A stretch of DNA of 64,000 nucleotides from the NCBI GenBank assembly GCA_017516485.1, contig JAFXCH010000062.1:62001-126000 (forward strand), given 5' to 3'. The position numbers were made by a program, and so were the translations under genes. Under the pieces are notes generated by a model. The model saw only the letters and a list, made by a program, of their open reading frames with translations, was not told the origin of the DNA and searched no databases. Position 1 is the stretch's first letter, and every line of letters begins with the position of its first letter. Origin of the DNA: Clostridia bacterium (GTDB taxonomy: Bacteria > Bacillota > Clostridia > Oscillospirales > Acutalibacteraceae). Positions 45,059 through 53,707 of the stretch are shown here, in pieces.

Positions 45059-46117
45059 TTGGCAACTGTTTGGAGTAAAGTGTGGCCGATAATACTTGCA
45101 ATTTTGTTTTTCGGATTTATTATTACAATACATGAACTTGGTCACTTTACTGTTGCACGTGTTTTCAAGGTTAAAATTAACGAATTTGCAATAGGTATGG
45201 GTCCGGCAATATTTAAGCGTAAGCGTAAAGAAACTCAGTATTCACTACGTGCTTTTCCTATCGGCGGTTTTGTCAGTATGGAGGGCGAAGATGAAGAAAG
45301 TGTTGATGAGCGTGCTTTCTGTAAAAAAGCTCCGTGGAAACGTTTTCTTATTGTTTGCGCAGGTGCCGTTATAAATATACTTTTGGGTACGGTTTTGTTG
45401 TCAATTGTTATATGTCAGCAAAATCTCGTCGGTACCACAACTATCCATTCTTTTAAAGAGGGCTCTCAGCTTGAAATTGATGGCTTGAAACCCGGCGACG
45501 AGATTTATAAGATTAATGACAGACTGGTTTTATCAGATATGGATTTGCCGTATCTTATGCATATGGATGATGACGGTGCGTTTGATATTACTGTCAAGCG
45601 TGACGGTAATAAGGTTGCACTGACCAATGTTCATTTTACAACGTTAGAAAAAGACGGTGTAAAACAGACTGTTAATGATATGACAATTGTCGGTGTTGAG
45701 AAAAATATACTGACGGTTACTTCCAATGCCTTTAAGCAGACAGTTTCTGTTGCAAGACTTGTTTGGATAAGTCTGGGCGATCTTATCAGCGGTAAATACG
45801 GGTTTAATGATATTTCAGGTCCCGTAGGTACAGTTGGTGTAATAGCCGATGTTGCAGAAGAGTCTTCAAAAATGACTGACTATTCGGCTCTGTTAAACAT
45901 TATGGCATTTATCACTATAAATATCGGTGTATTTAATCTTTTGCCTATACCGGCTCTTGACGGCGGCAGGCTGGTGTTTATAGTTTTTGAGATGATATTC
46001 CGTAAACCCGTTCCCGCAAAATACGAGAATTGGTTACACGGTGCAGTACTTGTTTTGCTGCTTTTATTTATGGTTGTTATAACATTCAGTGATGTATTGA
46101 AACTTATCAGGGGGTGA
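45059..46117 (+). CDS. rseP: RIP metalloprotease RseP (site-2 protease, M50)
   Basis: An intramembrane zinc protease of about 352 residues: HELGHF in the first helix, a PDZ domain (about 115-190; LEIDGLKPGDEIYKIND), GPVGTVGVI, and the third ligand motif LLPIPALDGGRLVF. It cleaves anti-sigma factors and signal-peptide remnants. Start is uncertain: TTG 45059 has no SD. A perfect GAGGAGG (45024-45030) precedes, at 7 bases, an ATT codon at 45038 in the same frame, so translation may begin there and add seven residues. Confidence 0.94.
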   Translation: MATVWSKVWPIILAILFFGFIITIHELGHFTVARVFKVKINEFAIGMGPAIFKRKRKETQYSLRAFPIGGFVSMEGEDEESVDERAFCKKAPWKRFLIVCAGAVINILLGTVLLSIVICQQNLVGTTTIHSFKEGSQLEIDGLKPGDEIYKINDRLVLSDMDLPYLMHMDDDGAFDITVKRDGNKVALTNVHFTTLEKDGVKQTVNDMTIVGVEKNILTVTSNAFKQTVSVARLVWISLGDLISGKYGFNDISGPVGTVGVIADVAEESSKMTDYSALLNIMAFITINIGVFNLLPIPALDGGRLVFIVFEMIFRKPVPAKYENWLHGAVLVLLLLFMVVITFSDVLKLIRG

Positions 46118-47175
46118 GTGCGTTGTTCGAAAGACGCGCAGCACGAAAAGTTAAAATCGGCGATATTTTTATCGGCGGTAATGAGCCGATAGCTGTACAG
46201 TCAATGCTCAATAAACGTTCTGATGATTTTGTCGGCAGTGTTGCACAGGCAAAAGAGCTGGAGGCTGCAGGTTGCGATATAATACGTGCCGCAGTGCCCG
46301 ATATGGCGGCGGTAAAGCTTATAAATGAGCTGAAAAACGCTGTTTCATTGCCGATAGTTGCCGATATTCATTTTGACTATCGACTTGCGTTAGAGTGTGT
46401 GGTTGCAGGTGTCGATAAAATACGCATAAATCCCGGTAATATAGGCTCTGAGGATAGAGTTAAAGCTGTTGCTGATGCTTGTGCCAATGCCGGTGTACCT
46501 ATCCGAATCGGAGTTAATTCAGGTTCGGTTGAAAAAGAGATACTGGCAAAATACGGTTCTCCCACACCCGAAGCTATGGCAGAAAGTGCTATGTATCATG
46601 CATCACTTCTCGAAAAGTTTGATTTTAATAATATTGTTATTTCTATAAAATCTTCAAATGTACAGAATACCGTTGCAGCTTATGAAACAGTTGCCGCTAT
46701 GTGTGATTATCCGCTTCACCTCGGTGTTACGGAAGCGGGTACAAAACATATGGGTATTATCAAATCTGCTGCCGGTATCGGTTCTCTTCTTGCTCACGGA
46801 ATAGGTGATACAATACGTGTTTCACTGACTGATGAGCCGGTTGAAGAAATTAAGGCAGGAATTGATATTCTTAAGGCTCTTAATCTCAGACAGAACTGTG
46901 TTGAGATAGTTTCCTGTCCGACTTGCGGAAGAACAAGAATAAATATGATTGAGATTGCAGGTAAGGTGACGGAGCTGCTTGCCGACTGTAAAAAGCCGCT
47001 TAAGGTTGCAGTTATGGGCTGTGCGGTAAACGGACCCGGTGAAGCCAGAGAAGCTGATATCGGTATTGCGGGCGGAGACGGATGCGGACTTATATTCAAA
47101 AAAGGTGAGATTATCCGCAAAGTCAGCGAAGATAAATTAGTTGAAGAATTAATGAATGAAATTGAAAAAATGTAA
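46114..47175 (+). CDS. ispG: (E)-4-hydroxy-3-methylbut-2-enyl-diphosphate synthase
   Basis: A 353-residue Fe-S enzyme of the MEP pathway, without the middle domain of plant forms. N-terminal barrel: PIAVQSMLNKRSDD, ADIHFDYRLAL, KIRINPGNIG; C-terminal 4Fe-4S ligands in SCPTCGRT and VMGCAVNGPGEA. GTG 46114 overlaps the rseP stop (GTGA); TTG 46123 is better placed after GGGGGTGA and may be the real start. In this operon it occupies the place taken by proS in Bacillus. Confidence 0.96.
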   Translation: MSALFERRAARKVKIGDIFIGGNEPIAVQSMLNKRSDDFVGSVAQAKELEAAGCDIIRAAVPDMAAVKLINELKNAVSLPIVADIHFDYRLALECVVAGVDKIRINPGNIGSEDRVKAVADACANAGVPIRIGVNSGSVEKEILAKYGSPTPEAMAESAMYHASLLEKFDFNNIVISIKSSNVQNTVAAYETVAAMCDYPLHLGVTEAGTKHMGIIKSAAGIGSLLAHGIGDTIRVSLTDEPVEEIKAGIDILKALNLRQNCVEIVSCPTCGRTRINMIEIAGKVTELLADCKKPLKVAVMGCAVNGPGEAREADIGIAGGDGCGLIFKKGEIIRKVSEDKLVEELMNEIEKM

Positions 47176-47187
47176 CTGAAAGGAACT

Positions 47188-47205
47188 GCTGTACAAGCTG
47201 TACAG
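47188..47205. repeat. Short palindrome before polC
   Basis: CTGTAC (47189-47194) and GTACAG (47200-47205) form a small hairpin, and GCTGTACA occurs twice in tandem (47188, 47197). It lies 16 bases upstream of the polC start, where it could affect initiation; it does not match the known Gram-positive LexA box. Confidence 0.35.
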
Positions 47206-47220
47206 CTACGGATTTAGCGA

Positions 47221-50200
47221 ATGACAGGCAGACAGTTGGCAGAGCTTTTTGTACCTCTTGTTGGGTCTGAACTATGCCGTGAATATTTGGAGTATGACAA
47301 TATTGAAATAAACATAAATACAGTTGAGCGTGTTCTTGTAATGGATGTGTTCGACGCACCTTATGATGCTCCGCGTAAAAAATTAATGGAGCAGGAGCTG
47401 TGTCAGGCATTAAAGCTTGAGCGTGCAATTATAAATATCAATCTTTTGCCTACACGCAATCAATGTGCTCAGCCAAATGCTGAAATAGATTTAGTACGTG
47501 TCAGTGAAGCCCTTGCACAGCGTATAATTCCTGCAAGTTGTTTTATGGCTGACGCAACAGCTGAGCTTGTCGGAAATAAATATACTCTTACTGTTTCATC
47601 GGCAGGTGAGGCAGTGCTTAAAAGTATGGGAGCAGAAAAAGAGCTTGTTTCTATAATCAGTGAGCTTTACGGTATTACAGTTACTGCAAAGATAGAAGCA
47701 CGCGAAGAGGCTAATAAGATTTCAATAGAAGAAATGCAGCGTCAAGAAGATGAAAAAACAGCTGCAAAGCAACCTGTTGAAATAAAAAAGATTATCAAAC
47801 CTACTTTTGAAGGTTTACCGATTTGCACCGAATATGCCAAAATTATTTACGGTGAAAAAATTCCTTCAAAACAGCCGATGAGGATTGCGGATATATCGCA
47901 GGAAAGCGGTACTGTTATAGTCTGGGGCGATGTCTTTTCACTTGAAATCCGTACAACAAAAGATCAGAGGAACAGAATTATTACGTTTAATTTCTCCGAT
48001 GATTCCGGTTCGTACTCTGCAAAGATTTTCGGTCCTGTGTCTGAGACAAATTATCTTACCGAAAACCTTAAAGACGGTATGACTGTTCTCTTGCGCGGTG
48101 TAGTTATGTATGATAAATATGCGCGCGAAAACACAATTGATGTAAGAGCAATTGCTCAGATTGATAAGGTTTCAAAAACCGATGATGCACCTGAAAAGCG
48201 TGTCGAGCTTCATCTTCATACCCGTATGTCTGCTATGGACGGTATGACCGATGTTAAGGACCTTGTAAAGCGTGCAATCAAGTGGGGACATAAAGCTATT
48301 GCAATTACCGACCACGGTGTTGTGCAGGCGTTTCCCGATGCTGTTAAGGCGGCAAAGGGTAGCGATATTAAGTTGATTTTTGGTATTGAAGGTTATCTTG
48401 TCAATGATGTTGACGGTGAAGAAAAGGATTATAAAAAATTAGCATCGTATCACATAATAATACTTGCTAAAAATAATACAGGTCTTAAGAACCTTTATAA
48501 GCTTATTTCTATGTCTAATCTCGAGTATTTTCACAAACGCCCGAGAATTCCCAAAAGTCAGCTTATAAAGCACAGAGAAGGTCTTATTATCGGCAGTGCT
48601 TGTGAAGCTGGTGAGCTTTTCAGGTCAATGCTTCACGGCGAGCCTGATGAAAAGCTGCTTCAGATAGCCTCATTCTATGATTATATTGAGATTCAGCCGC
48701 TCGGAAATAACGATTTCCTTGTAAGGTCTGAAGAGTTTCCGCATATTCAGAGCTATTCTGATCTTGAAAACCTTAACAGGAAGCTCATTCATATTGCGGA
48801 CAAGGTGTCAAAGCCTGTTGTTGCTACCTGCGACGTTCATTTTATTGACCCCGAAGACAGTGTTTTCAGAGCAATTCTTATGGCAGGTCAAGGCTTTAAA
48901 GATGCAGACCAGCAGGCACCGCTTTACTTCAGAACTACTGATGAAATGCTTGCCGAGTTTGCTTATCTCGGTGAAGATACCGCAAGAGAAGTAGTTATAA
49001 CAAATACTAATAAAATTGCTGATGCAATTGACAGAATTATACCTATCCCCAACGGAAACTTCCCGCCTGATATTCCCGGTTCGGAAGAAGAGTTAACCAG
49101 AATCTGCTGGGAAAGAGCTAAAAATATGTTTGGTGACCCTGTGCCCGAATATGTTGCTCAGCGACTTGAAAAAGAGCTTACGTCAATTATCAAAAACGGT
49201 TTCGCAGTTCTTTATATGATTGCACAGAAGCTTGTTAAAAACTCTGAGGATAACGGCTATTATGTCGGTTCCCGAGGTTCAGTCGGTTCATCTTTTGTTG
49301 CGTCTATGGCAGGTATTTCCGAGGTTATGCCGCTTGCTCCTTTCTATCTTTGTAAGAAGTGTAAACACAGTGAATTTTTCCTCAAAGGTGAAGTGGGTTC
49401 AGGTTTTGACCTTCCGCCCAAGAACTGTCCGGTATGCGGCGAGCCGATGATTCGTGACGGTCACGATATTCCTTTTGAAACTTTCCTTGGTTTCAAGGGC
49501 GATAAATCTCCCGATATTGACCTTAACTTTTCAGGCGAATATCAGTTCTATGCTCACCGTTATACAGAAGAACTTTTCGGCAAAACGCACGTTTTCAAAG
49601 CAGGTACTGTTTCGACAGTTGCCGATAAAACAGCTTTTGGTTTTGTTAAAAAGTATTTTGAAGCAAAAGGTGTGTCAGTTCATAATGCTGAGCTTGACAG
49701 ACTTTGCAAAGGTTGCACAGGCATCAAGCGTACTACAGGTCAGCATCCCGGCGGTATGGTTATTGTTCCAAACAGATATGAAGCTGAAGATTTCACTGCT
49801 GTTCAACATCCTGCGGATGATGTTGATGCAGCATCTATCACAACTCACTTTGACTTCCATGCATTGCATGATACTATTCTTAAGCTTGATAATCTCGGCC
49901 ATGATGTTCCTACGCTTTATAAATACCTTGAAGATTTTACAGGCGTTTCTGTTCTTGATGCCGATGTTTGCGATAAAGAGCTTTACAGAATGATTGTCAG
50001 TCCGGAACCTCTTGGCGTAACTGCTGAAGATATCGACTGCGAAACCGGTACACTTTCTATTCCTGAAATGGGTACGGCATTTGTACGTCAGATGCTTCTT
50101 GAAGCACAGCCTAAGGGCTTTGCTGACCTTCTGCAGATTTCGGGTCTTTCGCATGGTACTGATGTTTGGCTCGGTAATGCTCAGGAACTTATTCATAACG

Positions 50201-50952
50201 GCACTTGTACAATTTCCGATGTTATCGGTACGCGTGATAATATTATGGTTTACCTTATGCACAAGGGTCTCGAGCCTGATATGTCATTTAAAATAATGGA
50301 AATTGTCCGTAAAGGTAACGCTACAAAGCTTCTCACTCCTGAGCATATGGCAGAGATGAGAAAACATAATGTTCCGGAATGGTACATTGATTCGTGTATG
50401 AAAATCAAGTACATGTTCCCGAAAGCTCATGCTGCGGCATATGTTATTGCTGCTTTGCGTCTTGGATGGTATAAGATTTACCATAAGGTTGCTTATTATG
50501 CGGCTTACCTCACTGTGCGAGGTGGCGACCTTACTGCGCCTTTGATTATGTCAACAATAGAGCAGGTGCGACGCAAAATGAGAGAGATAACGGACAAGGG
50601 AAAGGAAGCTACACCAAAGGAGCTTTCACAGTTTACTGCACTTCAGGTTTTGCTTGAGATGAAGGCAAGAGGTGTTGAATTCCTTCCGGTTGACCTATAT
50701 AAATCAGATGCTACGGTGTTTAAGATTGAAGACGGTAAAATCCGCCTTGCATTCTCATCACTCAACGGCACAGGAGAAAATGCTGCCAAATCGATCGCTG
50801 CGGCACGCGATGACGGTGAAGGCGAGTTTATGTGTGTTGATGAGCTTCAACGCCGTGCAGGTATTTCAAGCAGTGTTATTGCGGCACTTCGTGAAGCAGG
50901 TGCACTCGAAGGATTACCTGACAGTATGCAGATAAGTTTATTTGATTTTTAA
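47221..50952 (+). CDS. polC: DNA polymerase III PolC-type alpha subunit lacking the exonuclease domain
   Basis: Replicative polymerase of 1243 residues. N-terminal domain (1-215), OB fold (about 215-320; ISQESGTVIVWGDVF), PHP domain (from 327, RVELHLHTRMSAMDG), zinc-finger cysteines (CKKCKH, CPVCG), catalytic Asp765/Asp767 (PDIDLNFS) and Asp890 (ILKLDNLGHD), fingers and C-terminal HhH region. In Bacillus PolC (1437 residues) a DEDDh exonuclease interrupts the PHP domain after GLEANIVDD. Here the matching GIEGYLVND (388-396) runs within about 15 residues into YHIIILAKNNTGLKNL; no exonuclease motifs occur. All other domains align well, so the loss is clean. No strong SD. Confidence 0.95.
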   Translation: MTGRQLAELFVPLVGSELCREYLEYDNIEININTVERVLVMDVFDAPYDAPRKKLMEQELCQALKLERAIININLLPTRNQCAQPNAEIDLVRVSEALAQRIIPASCFMADATAELVGNKYTLTVSSAGEAVLKSMGAEKELVSIISELYGITVTAKIEAREEANKISIEEMQRQEDEKTAAKQPVEIKKIIKPTFEGLPICTEYAKIIYGEKIPSKQPMRIADISQESGTVIVWGDVFSLEIRTTKDQRNRIITFNFSDDSGSYSAKIFGPVSETNYLTENLKDGMTVLLRGVVMYDKYARENTIDVRAIAQIDKVSKTDDAPEKRVELHLHTRMSAMDGMTDVKDLVKRAIKWGHKAIAITDHGVVQAFPDAVKAAKGSDIKLIFGIEGYLVNDVDGEEKDYKKLASYHIIILAKNNTGLKNLYKLISMSNLEYFHKRPRIPKSQLIKHREGLIIGSACEAGELFRSMLHGEPDEKLLQIASFYDYIEIQPLGNNDFLVRSEEFPHIQSYSDLENLNRKLIHIADKVSKPVVATCDVHFIDPEDSVFRAILMAGQGFKDADQQAPLYFRTTDEMLAEFAYLGEDTAREVVITNTNKIADAIDRIIPIPNGNFPPDIPGSEEELTRICWERAKNMFGDPVPEYVAQRLEKELTSIIKNGFAVLYMIAQKLVKNSEDNGYYVGSRGSVGSSFVASMAGISEVMPLAPFYLCKKCKHSEFFLKGEVGSGFDLPPKNCPVCGEPMIRDGHDIPFETFLGFKGDKSPDIDLNFSGEYQFYAHRYTEELFGKTHVFKAGTVSTVADKTAFGFVKKYFEAKGVSVHNAELDRLCKGCTGIKRTTGQHPGGMVIVPNRYEAEDFTAVQHPADDVDAASITTHFDFHALHDTILKLDNLGHDVPTLYKYLEDFTGVSVLDADVCDKELYRMIVSPEPLGVTAEDIDCETGTLSIPEMGTAFVRQMLLEAQPKGFADLLQISGLSHGTDVWLGNAQELIHNGTCTISDVIGTRDNIMVYLMHKGLEPDMSFKIMEIVRKGNATKLLTPEHMAEMRKHNVPEWYIDSCMKIKYMFPKAHAAAYVIAALRLGWYKIYHKVAYYAAYLTVRGGDLTAPLIMSTIEQVRRKMREITDKGKEATPKELSQFTALQVLLEMKARGVEFLPVDLYKSDATVFKIEDGKIRLAFSSLNGTGENAAKSIAAARDDGEGEFMCVDELQRRAGISSSVIAALREAGALEGLPDSMQISLFDF

Positions 50953-50985
50953 TTTTTTGTTATATTTGTGGGGGTTAACAAAAAA
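50953..50985 (+). promoter_or_regulatory. A/T hairpin presenting the SD of the HisI-like gene
   Basis: TTTTTTGTTA (50953-50962) pairs with TAACAAAAAA (50976-50985), leaving the GGGGG SD in the loop and the A of the start codon at the base. Weak pairing; may tune translation. Confidence 0.3.
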
Positions 50986-51311
50986 TGGATACAACAAAAT
51001 ATTTTCAGCGTTATGAAGTTATTCCCGTTGTTGTAAAATGCAAAGAGACGGGTAGGGTGCTGAATTTATGTTATATGAATCAGAAGGCACTCGAAAAAAC
51101 ACTTGAAACAGGCTATGTCTGGTATTGTAGTCGTTCAAGTCAGAAATTATGGAAAAAAAGCAGTGAATCCGCTCAACGCGTTGCAAGCATTTATTCCGAT
51201 TGTGATAATAATTCTTTGCTTATAAAGGTTTATCAAAGCGGTTATGCTTGTCATACGGGACGAAGCAGCTGTTTTCATCACAGAATCTGGCCTGAGCACA
51301 GTGAAAAATAA
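50985..51311 (+). CDS. HisI-like (phosphoribosyl-AMP cyclohydrolase fold) protein, diverged
   Basis: A 108-residue protein homologous to PRA-CH of histidine synthesis: GRVLNLCYMNQKALEKTLET, WYCSRSSQKLWKK and YACHTGRSSCF. The three zinc cysteines are conserved (Cys73, Cys89, Cys96). The magnesium site is changed: DCDND of E. coli is DCDNN (Asn76), and the substrate motif KGETSG reads KSSESA (58-63). No other his gene is nearby. It may be a degenerate HisI or a protein with a new role. It follows polC by 32 bases. Confidence 0.8.
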   Translation: MDTTKYFQRYEVIPVVVKCKETGRVLNLCYMNQKALEKTLETGYVWYCSRSSQKLWKKSSESAQRVASIYSDCDNNSLLIKVYQSGYACHTGRSSCFHHRIWPEHSEK

Positions 51312-51332
51312 CATTGATATGAGGTGTTGACT

Positions 51333-52802
51333 ATGAAGTTAAAAACAAAAGCTATTTTAGGTGCTCTCGGTGCAGTTGCTGCAACTGATTTTATCCGAGC
51401 CGCAGAATATCAGCCTGATAAGCAGGAAAGCGTAAAATTACCTGCAGAAAATGTTGATGCCGATCGTGCAGCAGAGCATATAAGCAAGGCTATTCAGTAT
51501 AAAACAGTTTCATATCCTGATCCCGATGATATGGATTGGGCAGAGTTTGAGCGTTTTCATGCTTTCCTTGATGAAGCTTATCCGCTTACAGCAAAGAATC
51601 TTGAAAAAGAGATTGTTGACAGAGCAAGTCTGCTTTACCGTTGGAAGGGTACGGATTCGTCACTTGAGCCTATTGCACTTCTTGCTCACCAGGATGTTGT
51701 TCCGATTTCAAAAGGTACAGAGCAGGATTGGGAGCATGAGCCTTTCAGTGGTGATATAGCCGATGGCTTTATCTGGGGCAGAGGCGCAATGGATATGAAG
51801 AATCACCTTATATGTGTTATGGAAGCTGTTGAAACACTTCTTGAGGAAGGTTATCAGCCGGTGCGCGACGTTTATCTCTGTTTCGGTCATAATGAAGAAA
51901 TTGTTGCATCTAATCATTCGGGTGCCTGTGCTATTGCCGAACTTTTCAAGTCCAGAGGAATTCACCTTGACTGTGTTATTGATGAAGGCGGTGCAATTCT
52001 GCCGCTGAATATAAAAGGCATTATTAACGGATTTATCGCAGGTATAGGTATAGCAGAAAAGGGCTATGCTGACTTTGAGATTACTGTTGAGACTAAGGGT
52101 GGTCACTCTTCTCAGCCGCCTAAGCACAGCGGTCTGGGTCAGCTTGCAAATGTTATACGCGACCTTGAGAATAATCAGTTTAAGGCAGAGATGTTGCCTT
52201 TCCTTACCGAATTATTTGATAAAATCGGTCGCCGTGTAAGTTTGCCTGCGAAGCTGATTACCTGTAATCTTCCTTATCTTAATCCCATTATCAAAGAGAT
52301 TTTAAAGCTTATTCCTCCTGGAGCAAGCCTTATACGTACAACTACAGGTGTTACTATGGCACAGGGTAGCCCTGCAGCCAACGTTTTACCGCAGCGTTCA
52401 AGTATTGTTGTTAACTTCCGTGCAATGCCGGGTACAACTACCAAGGATATCGAAGAGCATATTCATAAGGTAGTAAAGAATAAGAAAATTAAGGTTGAAT
52501 GTCTCAAAGCTAAAGAAGCATCCAATTTCTCGCCGACCGATTCAAGAGCTTTCAAAGCTCTTGAAAAAATCACGGTTTCCGATTATCCCGAAGCAATTGT
52601 TGCACCTTACCTTGTAATGGGCGGTACGGATGCTTATTACTATGAGCGCGTATGTGAGAATGTATACAGATATTCGCCTTTTATTGCTGATACAAAGCTG
52701 CTTCTTTGTACTCACGGTACCAATGAGCGTCTGCCGCTTGATACTGTAGGTGAGGCGGTTGTCTTCTTCAAAAGATACATTAAAGAGCTTGCAGGTTGCT
52801 GA
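51333..52802 (+). CDS. M20 family metallopeptidase, carboxypeptidase S/PM20D1-like
   Basis: A 489-residue di-zinc peptidase. Zinc and catalytic motifs: LLAHQDVVP (His, Asp), WGRGAMDMKN (Asp), FGHNEEIV (Glu-Glu), DEGG, and a C-terminal LLCTHGTNERLPL (His). A dimerisation domain lies between (about 240-360; KGGHSSQPPKHSGLGQL). The YPDPDDMDWAEFERFHAFLD start is typical of the yeast Cps1/PM20D1 branch. A hydrophobic N terminus (ILGALGAVAATDF) may anchor it. ATG 51333 follows GAGGTG by 7 bases. Terminator at 52817. Confidence 0.9.
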   Translation: MKLKTKAILGALGAVAATDFIRAAEYQPDKQESVKLPAENVDADRAAEHISKAIQYKTVSYPDPDDMDWAEFERFHAFLDEAYPLTAKNLEKEIVDRASLLYRWKGTDSSLEPIALLAHQDVVPISKGTEQDWEHEPFSGDIADGFIWGRGAMDMKNHLICVMEAVETLLEEGYQPVRDVYLCFGHNEEIVASNHSGACAIAELFKSRGIHLDCVIDEGGAILPLNIKGIINGFIAGIGIAEKGYADFEITVETKGGHSSQPPKHSGLGQLANVIRDLENNQFKAEMLPFLTELFDKIGRRVSLPAKLITCNLPYLNPIIKEILKLIPPGASLIRTTTGVTMAQGSPAANVLPQRSSIVVNFRAMPGTTTKDIEEHIHKVVKNKKIKVECLKAKEASNFSPTDSRAFKALEKITVSDYPEAIVAPYLVMGGTDAYYYERVCENVYRYSPFIADTKLLLCTHGTNERLPLDTVGEAVVFFKRYIKELAGC

Positions 52803-52816
52803 CTTTATTAAATATT

Positions 52817-52853
52817 TAATCGGACAGAGTAAATTCTGTCCGATTTTTTTTCT
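52817..52853 (+). terminator. Terminator after M20 peptidase gene
   Basis: ATCGGACAGA (52819-52828) pairs with TCTGTCCGAT (52835-52844), flanked by A/T extension and a run of eight or more T. It ends the long pyrH-to-M20 gene array. Confidence 0.9.
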
Positions 52854-52870
52854 TTTTATTTAAAAATATC

Positions 52871-52899
52871 TTGTAATTAATAAAGATAACATATATAAT
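52871..52899 (+). promoter_or_regulatory. Promoter for Nudix fusion gene
   Basis: TTGTAA (52871-52876), 17 bases, TATAAT (52894-52899), about 57 bases before the start codon. Confidence 0.75.
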
Positions 52900-52955
52900 T
52901 AGTCTATATATGTGAAATTCTGGTTAGTATTAAGGAAGGGGGGGAAAGCTTTCGG

Positions 52956-53696
52956 ATGTTAGGTAAATACGTTAGGGTCAATGTTACAAGAGCGTATAAT
53001 TCTCAGGACAAAGAAACAGGTCTTATTTACGAGCTCAATTACGGTCGTGTGGAAAAATCTCATCAGCCCGGTACACAGTATGCATACATAATGGGCATCG
53101 ATCATCCCGTACATAATTTTGACGGCAGGGTTGTAGCTGTAATTCACCGTAAGAGCGGCGAAAAAATCTGGGTTGCTGCTCCTAAAAGCACTCGTTTTAT
53201 TGTTAATGATATTCGTCGCGCCGTAGCTTTTGCCGAGGGAAAAGAAAAAGAAGATTATACAATTGAGTGTTTATATGAAAGCAGTTGCGGTGCCGTTGTT
53301 TACCGAAGAATCGGCGGCGAGGTAAGATATTTGCTTATTAAGAATAAGCGCAGTGCAAACTGGGGTTTCCCCAAGGGACATATCGAAAACGGCGAAACCA
53401 AAGAAGACACCGCCAAGCGAGAAGTGCTTGAAGAAACAGGTATACACATCAATATAATTCCCGGATTTGTTTCAACATCCGAGTATACGATTCAGGGTAA
53501 AGTTGAAAAATCTGTTTCTATTTTTGTTGCATCTACAACAGATACACAAACTAAAATTCAGCAAGAAGAAATTGAAGATTATATATGGCTCAATTATACT
53601 AAAGCTATTAAAACGCTTAAATTTGAAAATGACCGTTCAATACTTGAAAGGGCGCATGAGTTTCTTGTCAGAACGGGTGTTATCGACGCTGATTAA
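52956..53696 (+). CDS. Nudix hydrolase with N-terminal pyrophosphatase-like domain
   Basis: A 246-residue two-domain protein. Residues 1-95 resemble the core of soluble inorganic pyrophosphatase (YELNYGRVE, IMGIDHPVHNFDGRVVAVIH, KIWVAAP), but the metal-binding Asp cluster (DGDPVD in E. coli) is replaced by GTQYAY, so it should be inactive. Residues about 105-240 are a Nudix domain with a full box starting Gly141 (GHIENGE) and the catalytic REVLEETG (155-162), of the Ap4A-hydrolase/MutT type. Proposed role: housecleaning of nucleotide diphosphate derivatives. A G-rich tract (GGGGGGG) 14 bases upstream may act as SD. Confidence 0.85.
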   Translation: MLGKYVRVNVTRAYNSQDKETGLIYELNYGRVEKSHQPGTQYAYIMGIDHPVHNFDGRVVAVIHRKSGEKIWVAAPKSTRFIVNDIRRAVAFAEGKEKEDYTIECLYESSCGAVVYRRIGGEVRYLLIKNKRSANWGFPKGHIENGETKEDTAKREVLEETGIHINIIPGFVSTSEYTIQGKVEKSVSIFVASTTDTQTKIQQEEIEDYIWLNYTKAIKTLKFENDRSILERAHEFLVRTGVIDAD

Positions 53697-53707
53697 CGGA
53701 GGAAAAA

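Noticed and set aside
48391-48450. Frameshift or pseudogene explanation for the short polC
   Set aside because: The frame is open for 1243 codons and both sides of the junction align in the same frame with conserved PHP residues.
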